64,000 nt of DNA, taken from the NCBI GenBank assembly GCA_036346375.1, contig CM070512.1, positions 41,586,466 through 41,650,465 of the forward strand, written 5' to 3'. The notes under the pieces were generated by a model. That model did not search any database, was not told the origin of the DNA, and saw nothing but the letters and a program-made list of their open reading frames with translations. The number at the start of each line of letters is the position of its first letter. Position 1 is the first letter of the stretch. Origin of the DNA: Guadua angustifolia (lineage: Eukaryota > Streptophyta > Magnoliopsida > Poales > Poaceae). This document shows positions 12,648 through 22,800 of this stretch, piece after piece. A program made the translations under genes and the position numbers.

Positions 12648-13671
12648 GTAAGTTGTGTATGAACCAATGCTTGATTAGGGTATGTATCCTATAACTCATG
12701 AGAGCACAATAATTTTGTGAATGATGATTAGCTGATAATTCTCATTTTGTGTTTGTGAATGATGATTGACCATTCATAGTTGCTTGCATGGATGCTATAA
12801 TCTAGCTTCATTGATCCTAGCTCTGGAGTAGTAGTTGCGCTCCACAAAGCTAACTTTAACAGTTTAGCAGTTGTATTACTAGGACAAGTGGAATCAGTTT
12901 AGCAGAACACAATAAAATATATAATATTTGTGATCTGTGTTCTGCTTTGACTCTAAAATCATCATCGTTTAACACTTATCAGAGTTCAATACGTATACGC
13001 ATGCATGTGCGTATCTACTTAATTTACTCTTCATGCTTGACATATGGACTTGTGAATGCTATTCTTTATGGTTATATCCGAAAGTCCTCACTCTCCTAAA
13101 AATCACCTTACCTAACCACAAGGTGATTAAGCTGCAAGAAATCTGTCAACCAACTTAACGCTATTCTTTAATTGCTATCCCTGATCTTCTAACAGTTTAC
13201 CCCAAATGGCACCCCTTTTGCGCATAGTTATGATCATGCACACCAGAGAAAAAAAATCTCGCCATTGTTCTTACTTATCTTAAAGTTATTAGGTGCAGCA
13301 AGGGCGCACTTTCTTGAACCATGCACAGCATTGCATTGCAATCAGATACAAGTAGTAATTAATTCAATTAAGCCAGTAAAGATCAGACCATGATCTTTAT
13401 CCCCATTGCAATTAGATATCATTCTAGTTTCTTGCACTAATAATCTTGCTGGTTTCACATGGTTAGAGGTTACTGCCACTTATACTAGCTTCTCATGTCA
13501 TCCTACTGAGATTTATAATATTTTATCTTTCTTGTCATTTCTTGCACGTGTTGAATAAAAGAAGTATCAATATTAATTGCAAATTTGGTATTGCATTGAT
13601 TTTATTGAAGTTGAATACCTAATTCATTATAGGATATTGTTAAAAGACTGTCTTTTCCATGTGGTAAAAAT

Positions 13672-13903
13672 AGATCGAGATATGGAAAAGCTGTTAGAAG
13701 CTAAACAAAAACATGATGTGGAGATCAAAGAACTGAAGGGCAAATCTGAGATAACAGAAAAGATTTATGAGATGAAATAAGAACTGAAAGACATAGATGA
13801 TCGCTTGCAAGATATCGAATCTCTTAACACGACACTCATCAGTAAGAATCGCAGGGTGAATGCAGAGCTAGAAGAAGCCAAAACTGAGCACAACAACATG
13901 CAC
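13672..13903 (+). pseudogene. Fragment of FACTOR OF DNA METHYLATION (FDM/IDN2-like) coding sequence
   Basis: The frame from about 13,672 encodes a charged coiled coil with the order of motifs of the FDM/IDN2 family linker: 'KLLEAKQKHDVEIKELKG', an internal TAA at 13,777, then 'IESLNTTLISKNRRVNAEL'. Family knowledge: FDM proteins (zinc finger-XS, XS, coiled coil, XH domains) bind double-stranded RNA and act in RNA-directed DNA methylation. Only part of the coiled coil is present. XS and XH domains are absent, so the piece cannot work as an FDM protein. It lies between the CACTA ends and stops where the 13,905 repeat array begins, which fits gene-fragment capture. Assignment is from remembered motif order, not a search. 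Confidence 0.55.
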
Positions 13904-13904
13904 T

Positions 13905-14140
13905 ACCAAATGACGGTTTTTGAACCGCCATTGATATAGTGCCACTGATAATCGGAGATTATCAGTGGCGGTTTTCGAACCATCACTAATAATATTATTA
14001 GTGACAGTTCTTGGTTAGAATCGCCACTGATAATATAATCAGTGACGATTCTAGCCAAAAACCGCCACTAATAATGTGATTATCAGTGGCGGTTCTAGTC
14101 AAGAACCACCACTAATAAAATTATCATTAGCGTTTTTTTT
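13905..14140. repeat. CACTA subterminal-type inverted repeats (inner array)
   Basis: Units of about 20-30 bases alternate in orientation (TTATCAGTGGCGGTT and AACCGCCACTGATAA types), giving several small hairpins. The same motif returns at 15,030-15,400 next to the right CACTA terminus. An inner array so far from an end suggests a nested or deleted second CACTA copy. Confidence 0.6.
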
Positions 14141-14173
14141 GCTAACTGGTAGTTTAAAAACACTAAATTAGAG

Positions 14174-14222
14174 GGAACTTCCCAGGAGGCCACTCATCCT
14201 AATACTCCTCTCGCCTAAGAAC
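14174..14222 (-). pseudogene. Partial 5S rRNA-derived segment
   Basis: The plus strand carries ACTTCCCAGGAGG followed by CACTCATCCTAATACTCCTC and TCGCC. This is the complement of the 3' half of plant 5S rRNA, covering the GGATGGGTGACCTCCTGGGAAGT region. About 50 bases match, then homology stops. It lies 40 bases from a nearly complete 5S-derived copy in the same orientation. Confidence 0.7.
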
Positions 14223-14262
14223 ATTCAATTTCAAAATTCTAATTGGATTTGAACATTTTTAA

Positions 14263-14382
14263 TGTCACACAAGGACTTCACTTCCTAGGAGGTCACCCAT
14301 CCTATTACTACTCTCCTCCAAGCACGCTTAACTTTAGAGCTCTTATAAGATCTAATACTTTAGTGGTAGTATGATAACATCT
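14263..14382 (-). pseudogene. Near full-length 5S rRNA-derived sequence
   Basis: Read on the minus strand, 120 bases follow plant 5S rRNA from end to end. Clear blocks are ATCATACTACCACTAAAG, AAGTTAAGCGTGCTTGG and AGGATGGGTGACCTCCT. Most differences are C to T or G to A, as expected from decay of methylated DNA. The internal pol III control region is partly kept (AAGTTAAGCGTGCTTGG block). It is not a functional 5S gene: it is isolated, mutated and inside a transposon-like unit. Known precedents for 5S-derived transposon sequence are SINE3 elements and Cassandra LTRs, but I see no SINE tail or flanking LTR here. Confidence 0.85.
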
Positions 14383-15029
14383 AATATATAATGCGTTCCT
14401 CCACTCTTTAACCCCGTGAAGTACCCGAACACTAATTTTCAATTATTTCAAATTAACAAACTATAGAGGTAATTAGCAAAATTTAGAACTTTCAAATTTA
14501 TTTTCCATACTTTTGACTATTAATTATGCTTGCAATATGTGCCATTACTATTCATAAAACTTATAAAAACAACATAACTTTTGACTCGTACTTTCGATTT
14601 TGGTGTTCTTCTGCTTTCCAGAATTATCACACGATGAGCTCTCCGATTATATTTTTTTTGGCACCGATTCTAGTTTGCAAATATGAAATCTGAGCACTTT
14701 TGTTAAAATGGTCATAACTTTTGACTCGTAACTCCGATTGGAGCGTTCTTTGGCTCGTTTGAAAAATAATGAAAAGTAGCACCCGAAATCAAATGGTCGG
14801 ATCCTGATGGTTTGTGCTACTGCGTGCGCGGTGACGAAATTTCAAAAAAGATCGTTTAGGGCCTCAAAATGGCCTCCGAAGTTTTGAATCTGTTTCGGCC
14901 ATTCTTTTCAATTATTGCAAATGGAAGTTCCAATTATTTCAAATGTAATATTATTTAATTTCAGTTCTTTCAAATTAGAAGACAGGAGAGATAATTAGCA
15001 ATATTTAAAATTTTCTATTTTTTTATTAT

Positions 15030-15424
15030 TTGTGAAACCGCCACAGATAATTTTATCACTGGCGGTTTTAGCCAAAAACCACTACTGATGCTCACATTAT
15101 CAGTGGCGGTGTTCGGTTTTTGTTTGGGTAAAACCGCCACAGATACTCACATTACCAGTGACGGTTCTAGCCAAAAACCACCACAAATACTCACATTATC
15201 AGTAGCGGTTTTTGGCTAAAACTGCCACTGATGTATTTGTGGCGGTTCCAAAGAAAAACCACCACTGATAATGCATTATTTGTGATGGTTCTAAATAAAA
15301 ATCATCACAAATAGTCTTTCCACCATTTTTTTAAAAAAAAACCGCCACTGATAATGCTATTTGTGACGGTTCTAGAAAAACCACCACAAATAGAGTATCA
15401 CCTATGTGCTGTTTTGTGGTAGTG
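15030..15424. repeat. CACTA subterminal repeats and right terminus
   Basis: At least eight alternating units of the form ACCGCCACTGATAA / TTATCAGTGGCGGTT occupy this stretch and run into the terminal GTTTTGTGGTAGTG at 15,411-15,424. Such arrays are where CACTA transposase binds in the En/Spm family. Confidence 0.75.
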
Positions 15425-18400
15425 ATGATCACTTTAATTTGTAGAAAATTTCCGCGACAGTTGCAAGAAAAAAAAGTCCATCTTGTTGTGGCCGTAGAAA
15501 AGAAGAATCCTGGCGGCCCGAACCACATGAAATAATACTGCACGTTGAGTACATATAATTTCCACTGTATTGAGCTAGACTCGCATATTCGTCCGAACTA
15601 GAGCGATCTTAGAAAAAAACAGCCAAGGAAAAATCCTCGGCCTGAATCCAATAACCAAATATTCAGAAAAATTTGCTGTCTTTACAAAATAAAAAACCAC
15701 TGGAAAATAACCAAAAAAAAACAAAATAAATAAGTCCAAAAAACAAAAAAGAAATCAATTTTCTAGCAGGGATATGGTGCTAAAAATCACAAATATCCAA
15801 GAAAAAATATTAAAAATATTTAAGCAGTTTGGATCTGCTGCAAAGAAATAAAAATATTCTCCGCGGAAGACGACCGCTGAAAATAAAAAATGATATTTGA
15901 ACTAGCTGGAAAATTAAAATAAATGTTCCAGCAGACGCAAAGTGCAGGAAATTAGTAAAATAAAATTCAGTGGAAGGGGAGAGCTGAATTTTACTGTTCA
16001 CATACCATTTCTGTTATTTCGGTGCGACACCGGCTACTTTCAAAATAACTCACATGCACAAGGCTAGAACAGTAAATGTTTCCCAAACTGGTATGGTTTT
16101 TTCTGCATGAAAAATGGCAATTTTCAGATCATCATCAAGTCTAAGTATTTTTTAAAAATTCTGGTAGCGCTACTGTCTTGATAAAAGGTTGACTGGTAAA
16201 TTTCAACCGAATGAAAAATGGTTCAAATTATGTTATAAAATTTTGAAAATTTTTATGGATAGTCTTGGCACATCACAATATTTGTATAAAATTTTTAGAA
16301 GATTATCAAGCCTGAGAAATTTTTTAAAATTGTGACAGTACTATTGCCTGAGCTGAGTACTTGTCTTCTGAGGCTACAAAAATGTTAGATATGACGGAGT
16401 GCCTCAAATGGAGATTTCTCAGTTGGTCGTGGCCTTCATTGCGGTCCGAGTGGTCTCTGTTCGAACCCGACTTAATTTCATAAAAATTTTTAGACGCGAT
16501 GGAAAATTTGGGGAGACATGGGATCCAGATTATAAAACCGAATCATGTTTAAAATAGAAGATTCGACTACACCAATTTATCGTGAAAATCTAACAAAAAT
16601 TATTAAAAATCTAAGGATTTCGAAATTAAATGGTTTGTGAAAAATAAAAAAAACCTAAAAATCGATCAGTGTTCTCAAATTCAGTCGATTTTCTAATAAA
16701 ATTGATAGGCGAATTGAAATTTTCTTGCGGCCGATTTTTGAGTGATGTTTGTCGAGATTTTCACCAATTTTCGACCGGTTTATGTGACATAAATTTTTTT
16801 CAAATTTTTTGAAATTTGACCAGCTTATCAATCTGTTTAGTTTTTGAACCGGCTCGATACAATCGATTTTCACAATTCTCAGTCAATTTTTGTTGATTTT
16901 ATTAACCCTGCCTCCATCTCGGTTCCAAGCTTTCTACCATCCGAGCTACAGAGACTTTACATCTGTTCTTCACCACAATATTACTAGTACTATCAACTTT
17001 CGCTTTATTTGGTCGAGATTTCGCTCTATTTGGCCAAGATTTCCCTCCTCGCGACCGAGATTAGACTTTCTTATCACCGGAGCTACTTGTTTCTTGTCGG
17101 ATCTAGACAAGAGCTAGCCGGACAGTATGCTCGGTGACGAACTTGACTGAGGAAAGTGAGTTTCTGGTGAGCGAGCGAGGTCGTGAGCCCATGTGGAAGT
17201 TGCTTTTGTCTCTTGGTCAGGTAGCAGGCTAGAAAAAAAAAATTAGGAAAACGATGCTATGCCTATGCCAAGAAATTGAGATGTCTGAGTTGGTCCAAAG
17301 CGCTGAGGCTTTACCTCTCCCATGCTAAGAGTGCGCTCTACCATCTGAGCAAACCTTCCACACTGGAAAACTTGAGATCACCGTCAATTGAGGTCAAAAC
17401 ACTGTCATTAATTTCAATTGAATGTTTGGCAAATTTTAACCCAATCAAAAATGATTTAAGTTATGTTAGAAAATTTTGAAATTTTTTTTCAATGGTCCTG
17501 ACACATCAATAATGCTTCAATAAAATTTGTAGATGATGATTAAGCCTGACAAATTTTCAAAAATTATGATAGTGCTACTGTCTTAATAAAAGCCTTACAA
17601 TGTTATATATATTGCTTCTATAGATTTTATTTAGTAAACAAAACAAGTTTACAGTGATATATGTATTGCTTCTGTAGATTTTATTTAGTAAAGAAAACAT
17701 GTTTTTTTTTTTTAACTTTAGAGAAGGGTGATGAGACAATGCTTCAGCTCTCCTAATTTTTTTTGATCATGATCACACTCAAATGAATTTATAAAATTCT
17801 GAGCGGTTACTTTCTTAGTAGTTATGTTTATTCTGTTTTTGAATTTTTAAATATAACAAATTAAGTTAAATTATTTTGTAAATTTTTTGTATGATTCTAA
17901 ACTACTAAAGATGGTACTGTAAATTTTTCATAGTATGATTAAACTTGTACAATTTTATAAAAATTTGACATTATTTATGTTATTTTTATAAAATGTCTAA
18001 ATATTTCGGTTTTTCAACAAATTTTCATGGAAGATGATATTCTTAAGAGTTGTTGACCCAAATTTAGTCCTCAAAAGTCAAAAATCCCAAGATTTTGGTG
18101 AAATCTACAAAAATTTCTAAAATTATTGTAGCATTTTGAATTTTTCTTCAAATTTTTTTATCTGGCTAGGAGATTTAATCTCGCCCTCAGCCGAAATCCG
18201 AAATCTCGACTGAATTTTCCAAAATTTTGCGGATTTCAACCTTGCGCGCATGCATACCTCTCAACTACTCAAAATCTAATATGGTCCATGTGCGAGTCAG
18301 TTTCTTTTAGTACTGTATGAGCTATTCGATCCTTTTTTCAAGCGACACAGATCCTTTCAACACACAACCAAACACATTCCTTTCGTAGTAAGAATAACCA

Positions 18401-18824
18401 AAAGTGGCCGCCCAACTATAAAGAAAGATAGCCAACCAAATTGGCATTGTCTTTTCTTCATTTAGAGGAGAGTACCGAGACATAAAACGATAGTAGTAAA
18501 ACCCAACAACTTGATCGAACTCTAAAAATCAGATGACAACCTACTGTGAAGTAAAGAGAAACGTAATGTTAAAAAAGCAAAAAAAAAAAAAACCTTCGGA
18601 AAAACAAGTAACGTAGAGAGAGGGACGAAGGCTTATATACAGTAAGACACGGACAGCTCTGGCCTAATATTGTTCATGCTAGCCAATTTATCTATTAGTA
18701 TTATGAGGGCCGTTCATTCTAATTTCAAGCAACACAAAACCATCCAACACAGAACCTAAATGCTTTAGCTAAGCAGTAGCCAAACATTAAAAGAAAAGAT
18801 AGCCATGGCATTATCTTCTTTGTA
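15425..18824. other. Gene-free AT-rich region with diverged repeats
   Basis: No coding region is supported. A segment of about 160 bases at 16,185-16,340 recurs, diverged, at 17,420-17,590, with weaker versions near 16,120-16,190 and 17,870-17,990. The common thread is 'AAATTTTTAGA', 'GATTATCAAGCCTGA', then a stretch like 'GACAGTACTATTG'. This looks like an old repeat-derived region. Homopolymer A and T runs are frequent, for example near 18,578 and 17,702. Confidence 0.5.
17283..17352 (-). pseudogene. tRNA-Ala-like fragment
   Basis: The minus strand reads GCTCAGATGGTAGAGCGCAC, a canonical plant tRNA-Ala D-arm/A-box, followed by CTCTTAGCATGGGAGAGG, which has an AGC anticodon in a 7-base loop with a partly mismatched stem. 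The T-arm and acceptor stem do not match a real tRNA. It is a degenerate pseudogene or the head of a tRNA-derived SINE. Confidence 0.5.
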
Positions 18825-19056
18825 TCTCTACTACTTCTAATTAAGAGTTAGTGACGATTGTCCGTTCTCCTCTAGAGCACCTGATTTATTGAATCTGATA
18901 TGAACGGCTAAGATAGAAGGAGATTTAATCTGATAATCAAATCTCTTTGGAGTAAAAGCCTTTCTTACTATTGAAACATAACTAAATATTACTCTTTACA
19001 AATAATTTTTTTGTTATAAATTGAGTTTCTATTGTAACGTACGGGCACATAGCTAG
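18825..19056 (+). mobile_element. Short non-autonomous Helitron-like element (232 bp)
   Basis: The left end TCTCTACTACTTCTAATTAA matches the common 5' terminus of plant Helitrons and is preceded by A. The right end reads GTACGGGCACATAGCTAG and is followed by T, giving the expected CTAG end and insertion between A and T. The 3' hairpin seen in many Helitrons is weak here because its left stem is mutated. No helicase or replication protein is encoded. Confidence 0.65.
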
Positions 19057-19560
19057 TAAAAAGAGAAAACCGACTCACCATCAAACACGGTGCGTATCTA
19101 AGCCTCTCTATTTTTTTTAAAAAAAAATCAAGCCTCAGCATAGGGGACACGAAGCCGGCTCCGTGGCACGACAGGTGAGCGCGGTAACGCGCACAGGCAG
19201 ATGGATGAAGCAGTGGGCAGCGCAGGCATGGGGGTGCAGGGCGTGGGTGCGTGTTGGCGCGTACGCGCAGATGAGAACTATGTTGTATCTCTGTCGCACT
19301 GGGGAAATGTGTGAGGTTGCTTTTCACGCTTCGTGTTTACGCTCATGCTTGCTACTGCGGAGCCAAACACATCCTACACTCCCTAAATAGGGATAGGGAT
19401 ATGTGTCTCGCGTGTTTCGGTAGGAAAGAAGACTATTTTTTTAAAAAACATACGTAAGTAGCTAGAGTTGCCGAAATAAAGGTGTACAGCGGGTAGATAA
19501 TGCACAGTATTCCCCAACGGCGCGACTGAATTCTCAAACAAATCACGTGACATTCACAAC
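19057..19560. other. Upstream flank of the Nudix gene
   Basis: This holds a T run near 19,109, a GC-rich patch at 19,140-19,280 with short open frames on both strands, and no recognised domain. No gene is supported. Confidence 0.4.
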
Positions 19561-19610
19561 ATGCCGGGAAGGAAAGAGAAACAAAACTTTTAAGAAAAGC
19601 AAAAGAACTT

Positions 19611-19632
19611 CGAGAGAGAGAGAGAGAGAGAA
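19611..19632 (+). promoter_or_regulatory. (GA)n tract in the Nudix gene promoter or leader
   Basis: A run of about eleven GA repeats lies about 260 bases upstream of the Nudix start codon. GA/CT repeats are common in grass core promoters and 5' leaders, and bind GAGA-type BBR/BPC proteins. No TATA box is evident between here and the start. The stretch also contains a Y-rich segment (CCTCCTCCCTCCC near 19,710) typical of TATA-less plant promoters. Confidence 0.45.
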
Positions 19633-19889
19633 GCAAAATAGAACTAAAGAAGGGACGGAAGGGGGCCCCACGGGACAGAGAGGCGCAAGCACACGCTGCA
19701 CACCTCTCGACCTCCTCCCTCCCTCCATCCCTCCTGTTCTTCCACGGTTCCACCACCGCACACCATACGGCGAAAGGCGAGAAGCGAGCAAGAGCGCGCC
19801 TGCGAGCGCGGAGAAGGCAGTGGTGCTCGAGTTGGATTCGATTCGTTTGGGGTTGGATTGGAGAGGAGGCAGTGGGGGGCGCTGGCGGT

Positions 19890-22800
19890 ATGTGCGATCT
19901 GGTGGCCCGCACGGGCCGGCACCAGCAGCGGTACGAGGACGGCCGTCGCCTTGTGGCCGGGTGGGTTAGTGGTGGGCGCCCCCCCAACCATTACAGCCTC
20001 TCCTCTCCTGTATCCCCCACAAAAAAAGTATTTCTTTGTCCGTAATCTTGATTGCAATTGGGTTGGTATTGGCTGCTGTACTGAAATGATAGTGATAGGT
20101 ACGTGCCATCGTGTGAATTCTTCGATTGATTGGGTGATGCGGCAAGCAGAGTAGGCATCATGTTCTTGGTTTTTCCCCTTCTTGCTCCGCCTTTTACTGT
20201 TGCTGTATATTTGGTTGTTTAGCTATTTGGATGGCGTGGTTCGCGATTAGATGCAATTATCCTGTGTTCTTGGCTTCTTGCTGGTGCTGTAGGGGAGTGG
20301 GGTCCACATTCGTGGCTAAATCATGGGGGAGGGTGGTCTTAATCAGTGGGCAGTAAGTAGAGTGCCATTAAATTAGCTCTGTGGCACCTGATGATGGCGA
20401 CCTGTTTATCGTTTCTTTCTTTACTCTTTTGTTCTTTACTGCCCGTGCGTGAAAATTGATGTGATTGACAAGGTAGGCTGGGTGTGTCCAGTCAAAGTAG
20501 TAGGCTTTGAATCTTGGTGCAGATTGGTTCTAGTATATTTAACATTGGTGATGGGCGTCGGTTAGGGATTCATTGGATTGCTCAGGCATCTGTTCCCAGT
20601 GGAGGCCTTATTCCATGTTTGGACAACTGGATCAGTTGTAAGTTAGAGCATAAGCTTTATGCAGCATGTTGAGTACTCTTCCCGATGAGCTTTACCAAAA
20701 GTGTCCCTTTTGCCTTACATTGTTGGGGGTTGGAAGCACATTTTTGTTGGAATATTTCAAGGAAAAAGTAGTGACAGAAAGACATAGATAGGTTTGTGAG
20801 ATGGACCAGATGGCATAGGGAGATGAAATCAGACCATAGAAATGACCCTGCGCTAATGCAGGGAATTCTGGTTCCCATGAGTGCTGTTAGATAATGATAA
20901 TTGTCATCCACAAGATATTACAAAAGATACCAGGAGAATAGCTGATTTGTCCTTGCTGTTTTTGTTGCTTCATTGTTTGCTGGCTATTGATGCAATGCTC
21001 CGAATACTGCTTTCTGTTTTACCTGCATAAGTGCTTCCTGCTGGTGATATAAACATTCGTTGTCTTCTCTGTTTCAAATGGATAGAATGCAACTTGCCAC
21101 CATCTTTCCTCTTGGTGATTTGGGCAAACATTCTGGAAAAGCGAAACTTTGTTGAATAAAACATGAGTTTTTCTATATCTCTTATATACTCAAAGCCACC
21201 ACCTTGTGCAGTGTATTAGGAAGCGTCGCTTAAGCTTCAGCAGATGAATATTCCCACACCACACCAAAAAAAGATAAAGGAGAAAAGGAGAGAGGAAAAG
21301 AAAACAACTACATTCACAACTTAAAAAGCATAATCGATGCCTGCTTATCTTTCATGTTGTTTTTCCGTGATCAGACTTAATGTATTTAATGTACCTCAGG
21401 ACAGGAGACTAGCATCATGTGATGACTGTTTATGCTAGTGTAGTTTGTCTGTCTACGAATCTTTCTGGCCTGGTTTGATTTTAAGAATGTTACGTAGTTA
21501 AAGACCCTATTAAAGAATGTTGATATTCTATGCATTTGTCTGATACATCTTGTATATGCAGGTGCATACCATTCAGATGTAGAGATAATAAAGATGAAAC
21601 ATCTGATGATGAACATAAGAAACAAGTTGAAGTTCTCATGATCAACTCCCAGAGTGGACCAGGTTTCCTATTCCCAAAGGTATTGGCATAGTAAACTTCT
21701 CTTCTCTGCTTGAGAGAATTCACACGTTTTTCAGAACATGGTGTATGGAAATATCAGTAAATGTTATCTTCTGTGTATTTTAATTTACCAAAATAATCAA
21801 TAGGAAATTTTTTAGGCTATAATCCTTGTCACAGTTTTGTTGAATTACATGTCTGATTTCCAGTCCAGATTGATATATTTAATGATTGGTTACCAAGCAC
21901 ACCACTGTGTTACCCTGACAGCATGATCAAAATGATTGATATCCTTTAGTCTTTAGAAGAGCTTGATAAAGTAGATACTGTCAAATCAGGTTCCATGGAG
22001 TGGATATTTAGCAATTCAGGTCTAACTGGAAGATATCTGAGTGGCAGTCTGATAATGATATTATCTGTGAATTTTCACTTTGTATTATTTACGACATAAT
22101 ACATTTGATCAAGTAATTTGCATATGTCCAAATAGCTGAAGTCTGATCACATTATTTTTCATTTACTGCTCAATGGCTAGTGTTATAAATTTACTCACTC
22201 ATCATTTATGTAGCTTGCCATTCTCTTATAAATTTTACATTATTATGATATAAGGCCTTTTGTTTTATACATACTGTTGCTGCAGGGAGGATGGGAGAAT
22301 GATGAAACTGTTGAAGAGGCAGCTGCTCGGGAGGCTATCGAAGAAGCTGGAGTTCGAGGAGATTTAGTGGTGAGATACAGTCTCTTTGTATTTTTACCTT
22401 TGTTTTTTTCTTTTGGAAGACTCCATTAGTATACCCCCAAACCACATGTTTATTATAAATCTACATGTTAAATATGAAAGTGAAGTGTGTCCTGAGAAAC
22501 CTTCGGTTGCTGCCTTTTCTTAGACACACATGCTATACTGTTTCTGATGGATACTACTATATATGATATTTCATTTGGAGACACATGCAATATTGAAATT
22601 TTGGGGTCAACCAGATGTATTCCATCCATGTTCTTTTAAGTACTTTGTACTCTACCATCTGTGAAACTACTTGCTTCCATGACTTAACCTGAATGATCCT
22701 TAAACTTATTCTGGACTTTCAGCTTTAGCTGGTCATGCAGAGTCAATATCCATTGTGTTAGAACTTTTTTGGTGAGTTACATATTAAGCTTGATTGACAC

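Larger units (their letters stand above)
12074..15424. mobile_element. CACTA (En/Spm-like) non-autonomous transposon carrying gene fragments
   Basis: The right end reads, on the minus strand, CACTACCACAAAACAGC and is an excellent CACTA terminus at 15,424. The proposed left end is CACTGCTATAAAAAG at 12,074. Both ends are followed inward by arrays of short inverted units typical of CACTA subterminal regions: 'CACTGACGGTTC' types at 12,100-12,420 and 'CAGTGGCGGTTTT' types at 13,905-14,140 and 15,030-15,400. The two arrays use different motifs, so this could be two elements joined or nested rather than one. ATG follows the right end and lies one base off at the left (ATG then C then CACTG), so the 3-bp target duplication is only suggestive. 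No transposase is encoded. Confidence 0.6.

Noticed and set aside
14263..14382. A functional 5S rRNA gene
   Set aside because: Many substitutions, no tandem array with spacers, and a location inside a transposon-like unit.
19543..20057. Several overlapping open frames of 82-184 codons on the minus strand and one of 140 codons on the plus strand
   Set aside because: They overlap the Nudix first exon and promoter, are low in complexity (Ser/Arg/Pro or Glu/Arg/Lys) and follow from the GA tract and GC-rich leader. The spliced Nudix model explains the coding part.
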